A stretch of DNA of 39,973 bases from Hyphomicrobiales bacterium (GCA_027024225.1 JALVSR010000058.1:1-39973); one strand, 5' to 3'; positions 30,698-39,802 are shown, counted from the first letter of the stretch. Translations and numbers: made by a program. Notes: a model not told the origin generated them from the letters alone.

Positions 30698-31423
30698 TCA
30701 TTTCTTCTTGTTCTGCTCCGCCTTCTTCTGATCCACCTTGGCGCGCGGGGCCTTGCCGGCCATCAGTTCCCTGGCCTGCTCTATCCATTCCTCGCGCTCG
30801 ATGCGCCCACCCAGCTTGAGCTTCTTGTCCAGCTCCTGCGCCTGCTCCGGGGTCAGCTCCGCGATCTGTTTGAAAGTGGTAATGCCCGCCTCGCGCAGCT
30901 TCTTCTCCAGCACCGGGCCAACGCCGGAAAGCAGCGAGAGATCATCACCCTCCGTGCCAGAGGCGGCGCCCTTCTCCTCCTTGGAGGCGGCTGCCTTGGC
31001 TTCCTTCTTGGTTTGCTTCTCGCCTTCCTTTGCGGCCTTGGCCTTTTCGGCGCTCTTCGCGGCGGCCGCGGCTGCGGTCTTGCCGGAGGGCTTCACCGAG
31101 GGCTTGGCGCCACCGGTCAGGATCTCCAGCACCCGCAAAACGGTATAATGCTGGCGGTGGCCCCGCTTGCGACGGTAGTGCTTGCGGCGCTTCTTCTTGA
31201 AGATGATGATCTTCTTGCCGCGGGTCTGTTCCACCAGCTCACACGATACGGCCGCGCCTTCCACCAGCGGCGTGCCCACTTCCAGGCCGGAATCGGTGGC
31301 AACCATCAGCACCTCTTCCAGCACCACCAGATCGCCCGGCTCGCCGTCGATCTTTTCCACCCGCAAGACGTCATTCGGTGCGACACGATACTGCTTGCCG
31401 CCGGTTTTCACGATGGCATACAT
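30698..31423 (-). CDS. rplU: 50S ribosomal protein L21 with helix-hairpin-helix tail
   Basis: This 241-residue protein is more than twice the length of E. coli L21 (103). Residues 1-103 are ordinary L21 (MYAIVKTGGKQYRV, IIIFKKKRRKHYRRKRGHRQ). Residues 104-160 are an Ala/Lys-rich, probably extended linker. Residues 162-225 form a helix-hairpin-helix-like domain (LSLLSGVGPVLEKKLREAG, then a second helical pair). A Lys-rich end follows. Similar long L21 proteins occur in other alphaproteobacteria. The tail may contact rRNA or another nucleic acid, but this is inference. The start at 31423 has GGAGAAG upstream. It is co-transcribed with rpmA. Confidence 0.96.
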   Translation of the reverse strand: MYAIVKTGGKQYRVAPNDVLRVEKIDGEPGDLVVLEEVLMVATDSGLEVGTPLVEGAAVSCELVEQTRGKKIIIFKKKRRKHYRRKRGHRQHYTVLRVLEILTGGAKPSVKPSGKTAAAAAAKSAEKAKAAKEGEKQTKKEAKAAASKEEKGAASGTEGDDLSLLSGVGPVLEKKLREAGITTFKQIAELTPEQAQELDKKLKLGGRIEREEWIEQARELMAGKAPRAKVDQKKAEQNKKK

Positions 31424-31483
31424 TTCTTGCTTCTCCTTTTTCTGTCTGTTCCCGTGCCGCGCGGCGCCGCCGACGGACTGAAA

Positions 31484-31558
31484 GGGCGGGCTTTTATCGA
31501 TTGTTCTTCTGGCCTTGGGCAACGGGAGAGGGCGGGCCACACGAAATGCAGCCCGCCC
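31484..31558 (-). promoter_or_regulatory. Candidate rplU leader with competing hairpins
   Basis: In the rplU transcript an early GGGCGGGC (genomic 31558-31551) can pair with either of two identical downstream GCCCGCCC copies (31537-31530 and 31491-31484). The two pairings exclude each other. The element lies 60-135 bases before the start codon, inside the leader predicted from the promoter at 31580-31609. This resembles the architecture of ribosomal-protein leaders and attenuators. Function is inferred. Confidence 0.4.
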
Positions 31559-31579
31559 CATTTGCCATTCATGGCGCCC

Positions 31580-31609
31580 GATATGCCGCCAAACGCCTTT
31601 TCTTGTCAA
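31580..31609 (-). promoter_or_regulatory. Candidate promoter for rplU-rpmA
   Basis: On the minus strand a perfect TTGACA (31604-31609) is followed after 18 bases by CATATC (31580-31585). This is close to the alphaproteobacterial vegetative style. It predicts a leader of about 150 bases for rplU. Confidence 0.5.
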
Positions 31610-31722
31610 GCACGGATGCGGGAATGCAGCCATGCATGGATGCACGAGATGGGGATGATGTCATCTGCCCCTCCCATCCAGGGGGCCGAGGAGAAGACAT
31701 CCGTCGAACGAGCCCTCGCGGC

Positions 31723-34700
31723 TCAGGCCGCCTGCGCCCGCGCCATGTTCTGAAGCGTCACGTAGTCGGTCTTGCCCGAGCCCAGCACGGGCAGTTCCTC
31801 CACCACGATGATATCACGCGGCACCCACAGCTCCGGCGCCCCCCGCTCTTTCAGCGCCTTGGCCAGCCTGCGGCGGTTCAGATCCGGCGCGGTGGTGATC
31901 AGCACCAGCTTCTCGCCCTTCTTCCTGTCGGGCACGGAAACCACGGCGTGGTCGAAATCCGGAAAGGCCCCGGCGATGGCATTTTCCACCGCCGTCAACG
32001 ACACCATCTCGCCGCCGATCTTGGCGAAGCGCTTTGCGCGGCCCTTGATGGTGACAAAGCCCTCCTCGTCTATGGTCACGATATCGCCGGTGTCATACCA
32101 GCCGTCCTTCGGCGGCTCGATGACGCCCGGTGTATCGGCCCGCAGGTAGCCCTTCATCACGTTGGGCCCCTTCACCACCAGCCGGCCGCCTTCCTCGATG
32201 CCCTCCACCGGATCGATGCGATGCGCCACGTCCGGCAACAGCCGCCCAACGCTGCCGGAGCGGAAATGCATGGGCGTGTTCACGCTCAGCACGGGAGACG
32301 TCTCGGTAGCGCCATAGCCCTCATAGATGCGCAGCCCGAACTTTTCCATCCATTCCTGCCGCGTCTGCTCCTTCACCCGCTCCGCGCCCGCCACCACGTA
32401 GCGCACGTTGTAGAAATCGTAAGGATGAGCGTTGCGGGCATAGCCGTTGAGAAAGGTATCCGTGCCGAAGAAGACCGTGGCGTCGGTATCGTAGACCAGC
32501 TCCGGGATGATCTTGTAATGAAGCGGCGAAGGATAGAGAAACAGCCGCGCCCCCGCCACCAGCGGCAGGAATACCCCCGCCGACAACCCCAGCGCGTGAA
32601 ACATGGGAAGCGCGTTGAACACCCTGTCCGCGGCGTTGAGGTCGATGATGGACAACACCTGATAAGCGTTCGCCAGGACGTTGGCGTGGCTCAGCACCAC
32701 GCCCTTCGGCACCCCTTCCGAACCTGAAGTGAAGAGGATGACCGCGGCGTCGTCCGCATCCATGTTGGCCCCGGCCAGTTTCAGGCCCGAGCGGTTCAGC
32801 TTCGCCAGCAGAAGGCCGCCCAGCTTGTCGCGCGCGCCAATGCTTTCGCGCACGTCCTCCAGCCAGATGATGCGCGCCTGCCTGGAGAGCACCTCCAGCA
32901 TGTCTTCCAGCCCGCCCTGCTCGATGAAGCGCCGCGAGGTGACGATGGTCTTCACCCGCGCCGCCTTGCAGGCTGCGGCCATGTTCACCGCCCCGGTGGA
33001 AAAATTCAGCATGGCCGGCGTGCGCCCACGCCCCAGCAGGCCCAACAGGGTAACGAGACAGGCGGCGGAGGTGGGCAGCAGCACGCCGATGGTCTTCTCT
33101 CCCGGGGTCATGGCGGCGAGCTTGCCGCCCAGGATGTAGCAACCGGCCAGAAGCCGGTTCATGGACAGCGGCTTGCGCTGGATGTCTTCCACCACCTTGT
33201 GCTTGCCGCCATGATCACGCTTCACGTCGATGATGGCCTCCATCAGGTGCCGCCGCCAAGGCTGGCTGCGGAAGGCGGCCGCGGCCATCACGTCATAGAG
33301 CTTGTCCGCCAGATACTTGCGCAGGCGCGGGCCGGCGACGCCTTCTGGCGCATTCATTCGCACCGGTGGCTGGATGGTGATGGTGATTTTCGGAAACAGG
33401 CGCAGACGCTGGCGGTGCGGCTGGCGCGAGAAGAAGCGCGCACGCTCCGCGCCGCGGATGAAGACGGGCACGATGGGCGCGTCTGCCTTGTGCGCGATCA
33501 GCCCCGGACCTTCGTAGATCTTCATCAGCCCGCCGGTGGTGGAGATGCGCCCTTCCGGAAAGATGACCACCTTGCGGTTTTCCTCCACCGCGTGGATGAG
33601 GGTGCGGATGGCCATGGGATTGGCCGGGTCGATGGGCAGCAGGTGAAAGATCCTCGACAGCAGGCGGACAACGGGGCGCTCCGCCTCCGCCGTGTGCACG
33701 GCATAGGCCGTGTCCTGCGGCAGAAAGCTGGCCAGCGCCGGTCCGTCCAGCCACGAAACGTGGTTGGCGACGACGACGGCCCTTTCGCCCACGTCGCGCA
33801 GATGTTCCAGCCCCTTCACCTCCACCCTGTAGAGCAGACGAAAGAGGATGGTGCCGATGCTGCGCAGGAAGGCCCTGGGCATGCGCCAGGCGATGTAGAT
33901 GGCCACCATGCCGTTGGCCGTGGCCAGCAGCAGGAAGATGTTCGGCAGGGCCAGGCCGGATTTCAGCATTGCCGCCAGCGCGAATTGGCCCGCCACCATG
34001 AACAGGGCATTGAGCACGTTGTTGGCGGCGATCACCCGCGCACGTTCCGCCGCCGGCGCCAGATGCTGCACGAAGGCGTAAAACGGCACCACGAACAGCC
34101 CGCCAAAGGCCGAAACCAGCACGAAATCCACCGTGATGCGCAACCCCTGCCAACTGGACAGAAAAGCGCCGAGCGTGCGCAGGCCGCCTATGCCGTCCAC
34201 CGGCCGCAGCCCGCGGCTGGCCAGCCACAGGTCGAACAGCGCGAAGGTCATGAGCAGAGCGGATAACGGCGCGAAACGCACGGAAATCGCCCCTTTCAAC
34301 AGCCGCGAGGCGGAAAGCGAACCGATGGCGATGCCCACCGTGAACAGGGCGATGAAGAAATTCGCCACGTGCTCGTTGCCGCCCAGGTAGGTGCGGGTAA
34401 ACGGCGGCAGCACCGCCAGCAGCACCGCGCCCAGCATCCAGAACCAGGAGATGGCCAGCACGCCGCCCAGCAGCTTGCGATGCGGCGTGACGATGCCGAT
34501 GAGCCGGACGGTGGCGGAGATGATGCCGGGCGTTTTCTTCGACGCCTCCGCCGCCGGCTGCGCCGGCGGCGCCGGCGGAATGCGCTTCGCCGCCAGCCAG
34601 CCCAGCGTCGCCAGCACGATCATGGTGATGGAGACGATGCTCAGCCCCGCCTGCGTAAGAATGAGCAGGCCGCCGAACAACGTGCCCAGCAGGATGGCGA

Positions 34701-35175
34701 AGAAAGTGGCGATCTCGATGAAGGCGTTGGCGTCAACCAGCTCGTCATCGGCCATGTGTTGCGGCAGGATGGCGTATTTGACCGGACCGAAATAGGCCGA
34801 CTGCGTGCCGGCGAGGAACAGCACCAAGAGCATCAGCGGCACCCACTCCAGCCACAGGGAAATGGCAGCGAGCACGGCGATGCCGATCTCGGCCAGCTTC
34901 ACCGCGCGGGCGATGGCGGCCTTGTCCATGCGGTCGGCCAGCTCGCCGGCGTGGCCGGAAAACAGGAAGAAGGGCAGAATGAACACCCCGCCGGCCAGCG
35001 CCACCAGCGTGCTCACGTCCCATCCCTGTTGTTGCGCCAGCCGGTAGGTGATCAGGATGACCAGCGCGTTACGGAACACGTTGTCGTTGAACGCCCCCAG
35101 CGCCTGAGCGACGAACAGGGGCGCAAAACGGCGCGTGCGGAACAGCTGAAAACGACCGCCAACGTTGCTGGACAT
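31723..35175 (-). CDS. LplT-PlsC-acyl-ACP synthetase fusion (Aas-like)
   Basis: This 1150-residue protein joins three modules that salvage lysophospholipid at the inner membrane. Residues 1-410 form a major-facilitator transporter like LplT ([20 protein letters not shown]). Residues about 450-640 form a PlsC-type acyltransferase with the HxxxxD motif NHVSWLD (His472, Asp477) and FPEGRIS. Residues about 690-1150 form an AMP-forming acyl-ACP synthetase with the P-loop [11 protein letters not shown] (about 815), GYGATETSP and YDTGDIV. In E. coli LplT and Aas are two adjacent genes; here they are one. The start at 35175 has GAGG five bases upstream, and longer in-frame starts add nothing like the family. 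It is a single gene with no partner nearby. Confidence 0.92.
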   Translation of the reverse strand: MSSNVGGRFQLFRTRRFAPLFVAQALGAFNDNVFRNALVILITYRLAQQQGWDVSTLVALAGGVFILPFFLFSGHAGELADRMDKAAIARAVKLAEIGIAVLAAISLWLEWVPLMLLVLFLAGTQSAYFGPVKYAILPQHMADDELVDANAFIEIATFFAILLGTLFGGLLILTQAGLSIVSITMIVLATLGWLAAKRIPPAPPAQPAAEASKKTPGIISATVRLIGIVTPHRKLLGGVLAISWFWMLGAVLLAVLPPFTRTYLGGNEHVANFFIALFTVGIAIGSLSASRLLKGAISVRFAPLSALLMTFALFDLWLASRGLRPVDGIGGLRTLGAFLSSWQGLRITVDFVLVSAFGGLFVVPFYAFVQHLAPAAERARVIAANNVLNALFMVAGQFALAAMLKSGLALPNIFLLLATANGMVAIYIAWRMPRAFLRSIGTILFRLLYRVEVKGLEHLRDVGERAVVVANHVSWLDGPALASFLPQDTAYAVHTAEAERPVVRLLSRIFHLLPIDPANPMAIRTLIHAVEENRKVVIFPEGRISTTGGLMKIYEGPGLIAHKADAPIVPVFIRGAERARFFSRQPHRQRLRLFPKITITIQPPVRMNAPEGVAGPRLRKYLADKLYDVMAAAAFRSQPWRRHLMEAIIDVKRDHGGKHKVVEDIQRKPLSMNRLLAGCYILGGKLAAMTPGEKTIGVLLPTSAACLVTLLGLLGRGRTPAMLNFSTGAVNMAAACKAARVKTIVTSRRFIEQGGLEDMLEVLSRQARIIWLEDVRESIGARDKLGGLLLAKLNRSGLKLAGANMDADDAAVILFTSGSEGVPKGVVLSHANVLANAYQVLSIIDLNAADRVFNALPMFHALGLSAGVFLPLVAGARLFLYPSPLHYKIIPELVYDTDATVFFGTDTFLNGYARNAHPYDFYNVRYVVAGAERVKEQTRQEWMEKFGLRIYEGYGATETSPVLSVNTPMHFRSGSVGRLLPDVAHRIDPVEGIEEGGRLVVKGPNVMKGYLRADTPGVIEPPKDGWYDTGDIVTIDEEGFVTIKGRAKRFAKIGGEMVSLTAVENAIAGAFPDFDHAVVSVPDRKKGEKLVLITTAPDLNRRRLAKALKERGAPELWVPRDIIVVEELPVLGSGKTDYVTLQNMARAQAA

Positions 35176-35547
35176 GCCTCGTCCCCATGCGTGAAGAGCC
35201 TGCTTTTGCGGCTGATTTGTTGCTTTTGCCAAAAAAATCACCGCCTGAACAGTATTTGCTTGACTTGGCACCGCGAGAGGTCCACCTTGTGCTCACGACA
35301 ACGACGTGGCCAGCGGCGCGGGCCGATGTTCAAATGCCGATCCCGGCAACGAACGGAAGCGAAGCGCCGCCGCGATTCGCAAGAATCGCGAAAGACGATC
35401 TTCCAAGAGACCTCTTTCCCCACATCGTGATCGGACGCCGGGCGACGGGCCCGTATCGGCCCGCTCGTTACGGGGCGTTTTTCACCGGCATTGCCGAGTG
35501 AAAGATTACCTGCACAAGACAAACGCCAGAATTCAAGGAGTTACAAG
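35176..35547. other. Gap holding the cspA leader
   Basis: No credible gene lies in these 372 bases. Divergent promoters for the acyltransferase fusion and the cold-shock gene must be here. There is an AT-rich stretch at about 35216-35265, with TTGACT at 35260-35265 on the plus strand. A structured hairpin at 35371-35390 suggests a long folded cspA leader. Confidence 0.55.
35371..35390 (+). promoter_or_regulatory. GNRA-loop hairpin in the cspA leader
   Basis: A perfect 8-bp stem CGCGATTC / GAATCGCG closes the tetraloop GCAA on the plus strand. It lies about 160 bases before the cspA start. Cold-shock mRNAs often have long structured leaders, so this is a plausible RNA element. Confidence 0.4.
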
Positions 35548-35757
35548 ATGGCGAACGGTACCGTGAAATGGTTCAATCCGGAAAAGGGTTATGGCTTCAT
35601 CGAGCCGGAAGAGGGCGGCAAGGACGCCTTCGTGCATATCTCGGCGGTGGAGCGCGCGGGCCTTTCCACGCTGCACGAGGGACAGAAGGTTTCCTACGAT
35701 CTCGTCGAAGGTCGCGGCGGCCGCATGGCGGCGGAAAACCTGAAGGTGGACGAGTAA
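35548..35757 (+). CDS. Cold-shock protein (CspA family)
   Basis: This 69-residue single cold-shock domain protein binds single-stranded RNA and DNA. Both RNA-binding motifs are intact: KGYGFI (RNP1) and DAFVHI (RNP2), in MANGTVKWFNPEKGYGFIEP. The start at 35548 has AAGGAG about nine bases upstream. The long gene-free region before it and a strong terminator after it suggest a single-gene transcript. Which Csp paralogue it is, and whether it is cold-induced, cannot be told. Confidence 0.97.
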   Translation: MANGTVKWFNPEKGYGFIEPEEGGKDAFVHISAVERAGLSTLHEGQKVSYDLVEGRGGRMAAENLKVDE

Positions 35758-35820
35758 TCCATCCGGGCGATCATGTCCGGGGAAAAAGCCCGCGAATGCT
35801 TTTTCTCACATGAGATCATC

Positions 35821-35849
35821 AGGCCGGTGCGCGACATGCGCACCGGCCT
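35821..35849 (+). terminator. Terminator after the cold-shock gene
   Basis: A perfect 12-bp stem (AGGCCGGTGCGC at 35821-35832 and its complement at 35838-35849) has a 5-base loop and is followed by TTCTCG. It lies 63 bases past the stop codon. A second, shorter CCGGGC/GCCCGG hairpin follows near 35898-35918. Confidence 0.8.
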
Positions 35850-35945
35850 TTCTCGTTGGCCGATGATGACGATCATGCCCGACGGCCTCTCGCGCACCGG
35901 GCTGTTTCGGCCCGGACACGTTCTTTCCATTGCCAAACGGCGGCC

Positions 35946-36731
35946 TCAGGCCACCGTCTGCGGAGCGCGCACGATGGCGGCCCGCCAGCCCCGGTACTCG
36001 CCCCCCAGGTGCGCCGCCGCCTGGGTGATCGCGCGCGTTTCCTCGTCGATGGCCGCCGGTTGCGGGCACATCTCGCGCGAAAATTCCACCAGCCAGGGCC
36101 GGTCGATCAGCGGCGTTTCCGCCGCGGCATCGCCCCCCTGCCAGCGCAGGATGCGTGTGGCAAACCCCTTGCGCCGGGCCCAATCCATGAACGCCAGCGC
36201 CTGGCCGCGGTTTTCGAACATGGCGAGATGCATCACCTCGCGCGGCCGGCTCAGGTCATCCCCTGCCTCCAGCAGACCACACAGGCGCAGCGCGTTCTCG
36301 TGTACGCGCCATTCCTCCGCCGTGGGCATCAGCTCCTCGAAAAAGACCTCATGCCGCGCATCCGGCAGCATCTCCGCACCCAGCGTCACTCCCAGCCTCA
36401 GACCAATGCGATGCACCAGCTCCACCGCTTCCTGCGGGCCACACGCCATGTAGAACAGCCAGGAATGCTGCCCCGCGGCGCTGACCTCGCCCACGAACCG
36501 GCCCCCCGCTGCGCGGATCCATTCGCTCAGCTCCGCGCGCACCGTCTCGATACGCCGCTCATCCTCTTCTCCCGGCAGGCCGTCTTCGTCTGGCTCCCGC
36601 AGCACGTATTGCACGCGCAGCAGATTGGGGACGCCCAGCCCGGGCAGTTCCCGCACGGCGCTCAGGTCCACGCCAATGATGGCCGCCTCTCCGTCGGAGC
36701 AGGTGCAACAGGTTTTCCATTGCAGGTTCAT
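35946..36731 (-). CDS. DUF695 / RraB-like (RNase E regulator) protein
   Basis: This 261-residue protein has a DUF695-like N-terminal part (about 1-130: a beta-rich segment with LLRVQYVLREPDEDGLP and QHSWLFYM). The C-terminal part (about 135-260) resembles RraB, the protein inhibitor of RNase E (EWRVHENALRLCGLLEAGDDLSRPREVMHLAMF, then DWARRKGF). Such two-part proteins occur elsewhere. Whether this one regulates RNase E is unknown. The start at 36731 has GGGGAAGCG upstream. It converges with the cold-shock gene and diverges from the SDR-like gene at 36983. Confidence 0.75.
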   Translation of the reverse strand: MNLQWKTCCTCSDGEAAIIGVDLSAVRELPGLGVPNLLRVQYVLREPDEDGLPGEEDERRIETVRAELSEWIRAAGGRFVGEVSAAGQHSWLFYMACGPQEAVELVHRIGLRLGVTLGAEMLPDARHEVFFEELMPTAEEWRVHENALRLCGLLEAGDDLSRPREVMHLAMFENRGQALAFMDWARRKGFATRILRWQGGDAAAETPLIDRPWLVEFSREMCPQPAAIDEETRAITQAAAHLGGEYRGWRAAIVRAPQTVA

Positions 36732-36982
36732 GATCGCTTCCCCATCGTCGTGTCCATCACGGCCAGGATTCCGCGGATCCGGCTCGCAATTGCATCCGGG
36801 CCGCCTCTGGCGCGGTTTCCATCTTGTGCACATTGTTCCGTCGATGGCTTAACAGCCTCTTGCGTGCGGGAATTGTTGCGGGCACAACACGCCGTGATGG
36901 TTGGCAAGCGGTAAATTTTTCACCACACCGGTTGCCGCCGGACACCGCAGCGCAATCGGCCGGAAACACTCCGGGGGCGAAC

Positions 36983-37780
36983 ATGATCAACGCGATCTGG
37001 AACAGGAAGGGGCCACGCCGCGCCCTGATCACCGGCGCCTCCGCCGGCGTCGGCGAGGCGCTGGCGCATCATCTGGCGGAAGAGGGCTGGGAGCTGGTGC
37101 TGGCGGGGCGCAACGAGACGGAACTCTATCGCGTCGCCGGCGTGGTGAACGCTCACCATGACGTGGACGTACGGGTGGTGGCCACCGATCTTGCGCGGTC
37201 CGAGGGCGTGGATGCGCTGATGGCCCGCCTGGAGGAGCGCGACTGGCTGCCCGATGTTCTGGTGCATGCCGCCGGCATGCGCCTTGCGGGCAGGGTGCTG
37301 GACCTGCCGCGGACGGACCAGTTGCGGCTGCTGGACCTGAACGTGCGCGCGACGGCGGACCTCACCCTGCGGCTGCTGCCGCACATGCGCGCACAAAAGG
37401 CCGGCGGCGTGCTGTTCGTGGCCTCGCCCGGCGCCTTCGTGCCCGGGCCGGGACGGGCGGTTTTTCATGCCGGCGGGGCGTGGGTGGTGTCCTTCGCCGA
37501 AGCGCTTTCGGAGGAAGTGCGCGCCGATGGCCTGAACGTCTCGGTCCTGTGCCGCGGCATTGGCGGCGAAAGCCGTTACCGGCGGGAAAACGCAAGTGTG
37601 CTGGCCCGTCTGTTCCCCGCCATGCGGCCCGACGTTGTGGCGCGTGCCGGCTGGCAGGGATTCAAGGAGGGCCGCGTGGTCATCGTCCCCGGCCTGGTCA
37701 ATCGCCTGTTGGTGCAGGCCTTGCGGCTGGTGCCGCGGGTCATGGTGCGACGCCTGGCCGCGTGGTGGTTTCGCCCCTGA
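36983..37780 (+). CDS. SDR-fold protein lacking catalytic Tyr and Lys
   Basis: This 265-residue protein has a full short-chain-dehydrogenase fold. It shows the cofactor motif TGASAGVG (17-24), DLARSEGVD, VHAAGM, the conserved Asn120 (LDLNVRA) and Ser148 (FVASPGAF). The catalytic YxxxK is replaced: where relatives read like VYYASKA it reads VFHAGGA, so Tyr becomes Phe161 and Lys becomes Gly165. The frame is otherwise intact over its whole length, so it does not look like a decaying gene. It is probably not a normal oxidoreductase and may bind a nucleotide or a partner. Start at 36983 after GGGGGCG. It lies upstream of irr on the same strand, 145 bases apart. Confidence 0.85.
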   Translation: MINAIWNRKGPRRALITGASAGVGEALAHHLAEEGWELVLAGRNETELYRVAGVVNAHHDVDVRVVATDLARSEGVDALMARLEERDWLPDVLVHAAGMRLAGRVLDLPRTDQLRLLDLNVRATADLTLRLLPHMRAQKAGGVLFVASPGAFVPGPGRAVFHAGGAWVVSFAEALSEEVRADGLNVSVLCRGIGGESRYRRENASVLARLFPAMRPDVVARAGWQGFKEGRVVIVPGLVNRLLVQALRLVPRVMVRRLAAWWFRP

Positions 37781-37925
37781 AAACGGTCGCGCGTCCCTTC
37801 ATCCCGTTGACATTTCCTCACCATCTTTTCATCTGGCGAAAATACGCGGGAACTTGAACGATTTGCTTTTTATATTCATTTCATGTTACGGTAATCGCAA
37901 CATACAGCAACAAGTCTGACGGCCG

Positions 37926-38345
37926 ATGAACAAGCGGGACATGAAGAAAATCGAGGAACATCTGCGTGCCGCGGGGCTGCGCCCCACGAAACAACGCATG
38001 GCGCTGGCCGAGCTGCTGTTTGGTCAGGGCGATCGGCACGTGACGGCGGAGCAATTGCATCGCGAAGCCCGTGATGCGGGTTTGAGCGTGTCGCTCGCCA
38101 CCATTTACAATACGCTGAACCAGTTCACCGAGGTGGGTCTGTTGCGCCAGGTGGTGACCACCGGCAATTATACCTATTACGACACCAACACCTCGGAACA
38201 CTATCATTTCTATCTGGAAGAAAGCGACCAGCTCATCGACATCCCGCGCGACCAGCTGGATCTGACGAACCTGCCGTCCTTGCCCAAGGGCAAGCGTATC
38301 AAGGGCGTGGATATCATCATCCGGCTCTCGTCCGACAATACCTGA
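37926..38345 (+). CDS. irr: Iron response regulator Irr (Fur family)
   Basis: This 139-residue transcription factor of the Fur superfamily controls iron and haem genes in alphaproteobacteria. The winged-helix part reads LRAAGLRPTKQRMALAELLF, with the recognition helix VSLATIYNTLNQF. The dimerisation part has YYDTNTSEHYHFYLEE and IDIPRDQ, typical of Irr rather than Fur. The His triad of the haem/metal site is H-Y-H (92-94) instead of H-H-H, and the N-terminal haem regulatory motif of Bradyrhizobium Irr is missing, as in many relatives. The upstream 145 bases are AT-rich near 37860-37885, with TTGACA at 37807-37812. The ATG at 37926 has a weak ribosome site. Confidence 0.92.
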   Translation: MNKRDMKKIEEHLRAAGLRPTKQRMALAELLFGQGDRHVTAEQLHREARDAGLSVSLATIYNTLNQFTEVGLLRQVVTTGNYTYYDTNTSEHYHFYLEESDQLIDIPRDQLDLTNLPSLPKGKRIKGVDIIIRLSSDNT

Positions 38346-38404
38346 GGCCGCGCTTCGCCACGCTCCATCCTTGGGAACGTGCAATTCATGGGGCTTGCGC
38401 CCGG

Positions 38405-39802
38405 TTAGGGGCTTTTGCCGCTCCGCAAATCCGGCCATTCCATTTCCGTACATGGCGGCAGCAACGTGGCCGAGACGGCATCGAACGGTGCACGCGCACA
38501 CCGCCACTCCAGCGCCGGCAGGGCGGCCAGAAAGGCGGGGCCGCCTGCGCACCCGGTCGCGCACACCACCGCCGGCTGCGCCCGCCAGACGAAGGCGGGC
38601 ACCGCCTTGGGACGGCCGGGAACTTCCGGCGCCGTGGCCGAACTGGCCCCCAGCATTTCCGCCTCCGCCAGCATCATCACCCGCACCGGCGCACGCAGGC
38701 CAGTGGCCTCGATGCGAAAACGTCTGTCCCAGATGCCCTCCGCCAAGTCGCCCGGGGCGAGCTCCAGCACCGGGCCCGGACGCCCCGGCTCGCGGCCCAT
38801 CAGGATTTCCCGCTTGCGCCGCACCAGCTGCGCGCCAGCCAGCACCCGCGCCCGTCCCTGCCCGCTCTCCAGCCAGCCCAGCAGCCGCTCCAGCCCGGCC
38901 ATGTCCCGCAGGCGATCCCCATTTCCGCCCAGCCAGCCCATCAACACGGCCAGAATTCTCAGACGGATCTCCGGCTCGCACGTTTCGAATGCCAGGCGCT
39001 TCAGCGTGGCGAACCCCAGCGCATGCACGCGGGCATGGACCCGCAGAAACGCCGCCGCCTCCCGCTCCAGCGCCGCGCGCGCCCGCTGCAGCCGTCGCGT
39101 GCTGGACAGAATGGCCCGTGGCGAAATGCCGTTGCGCTCCAGAAGCGGCAGCAGGGCGCGCAGGCGCACCCGCTCGAACCGCAAATCCCGGTTGGCCGGA
39201 TCTTCATGCCACCGTTCCCCGCGCGCCTTCAGCAGGGCGCGCAAGGAAGCGCGCGAAACACTCAACAGCGGCCGCAACAATGGCACCGGCGGACAGGCGC
39301 CCGGCACCCGGGCGCGAACGGACATGGCGCACAGGCCATCCAGACCCGAGCCCCGGGCCAGCCGCATGAGAAAGGTTTCCGCCTGGTCTTCCAGCGTGTG
39401 CGCCGTCACCAGCGCCGCGTCATGTGCCCGACACCATTCGGCCAGCAGGCCATAGCGCGCCTCGCGGGCGGCCTCTTCCACGCCGGTTCGCGGTTTTTCG
39501 CCCCGCCAGCGCAACACCTCGCAAGGCAGCCCCAGCGCCGCCGCCCGCCGGCAGACGTCCGCCGCGGTCGCCGCCGAATCGGCACGGAGCCCATGATCCA
39601 CCGTCAATACCTGCAACCGCGGAACGGATGCGCCCGCCGCACGCAGGCGTGTGGCCCATTCCACCGCCAGGTGCATCAAGGCCAGCGAATCACCCCCGCC
39701 GGAAACAGCCAGCGCCAGCACGGGCCATTCGCGCAATGGCGCGAACAGCGCCTCGATCTGCTCGACGGCGATGGCAGCCCGATCGGACGACGTTGCACTC
39801 AT
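38405..39802 (-). CDS. tilS: tRNA(Ile)-lysidine synthetase
   Basis: This 465-residue enzyme attaches lysine to C34 of the minor tRNA-Ile so that it reads AUA. The PP-loop ATP pyrophosphatase motif SGGGDS is at residues 34-39, followed by LTVDHGLRADS, VTAHTLEDQAETFLMRLARGSG and the tRNA-contact segment EDPANRDLRFERVRLR. The C-terminal half is less conserved. The start at 39802 (MSATSSDRAA) has a weak ribosome site; an upstream in-frame extension exists but has no family similarity. In many proteobacteria tilS lies between cpoB and ftsH. Here it is about 12.5 kb from cpoB and 24 kb from ftsH. It converges with irr. Confidence 0.95.
   Translation of the reverse strand: MSATSSDRAAIAVEQIEALFAPLREWPVLALAVSGGGDSLALMHLAVEWATRLRAAGASVPRLQVLTVDHGLRADSAATAADVCRRAAALGLPCEVLRWRGEKPRTGVEEAAREARYGLLAEWCRAHDAALVTAHTLEDQAETFLMRLARGSGLDGLCAMSVRARVPGACPPVPLLRPLLSVSRASLRALLKARGERWHEDPANRDLRFERVRLRALLPLLERNGISPRAILSSTRRLQRARAALEREAAAFLRVHARVHALGFATLKRLAFETCEPEIRLRILAVLMGWLGGNGDRLRDMAGLERLLGWLESGQGRARVLAGAQLVRRKREILMGREPGRPGPVLELAPGDLAEGIWDRRFRIEATGLRAPVRVMMLAEAEMLGASSATAPEVPGRPKAVPAFVWRAQPAVVCATGCAGGPAFLAALPALEWRCARAPFDAVSATLLPPCTEMEWPDLRSGKSP

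Noticed and set aside
35255-35276. TTGGCAC near 35268 as a sigma-54 promoter
   Set aside because: The required TTGC element is not found at the correct spacing.
36983-37780. The SDR-like gene as a pseudogene
   Set aside because: The frame is full-length with intact cofactor motifs and no frameshift; only the catalytic pair is changed.
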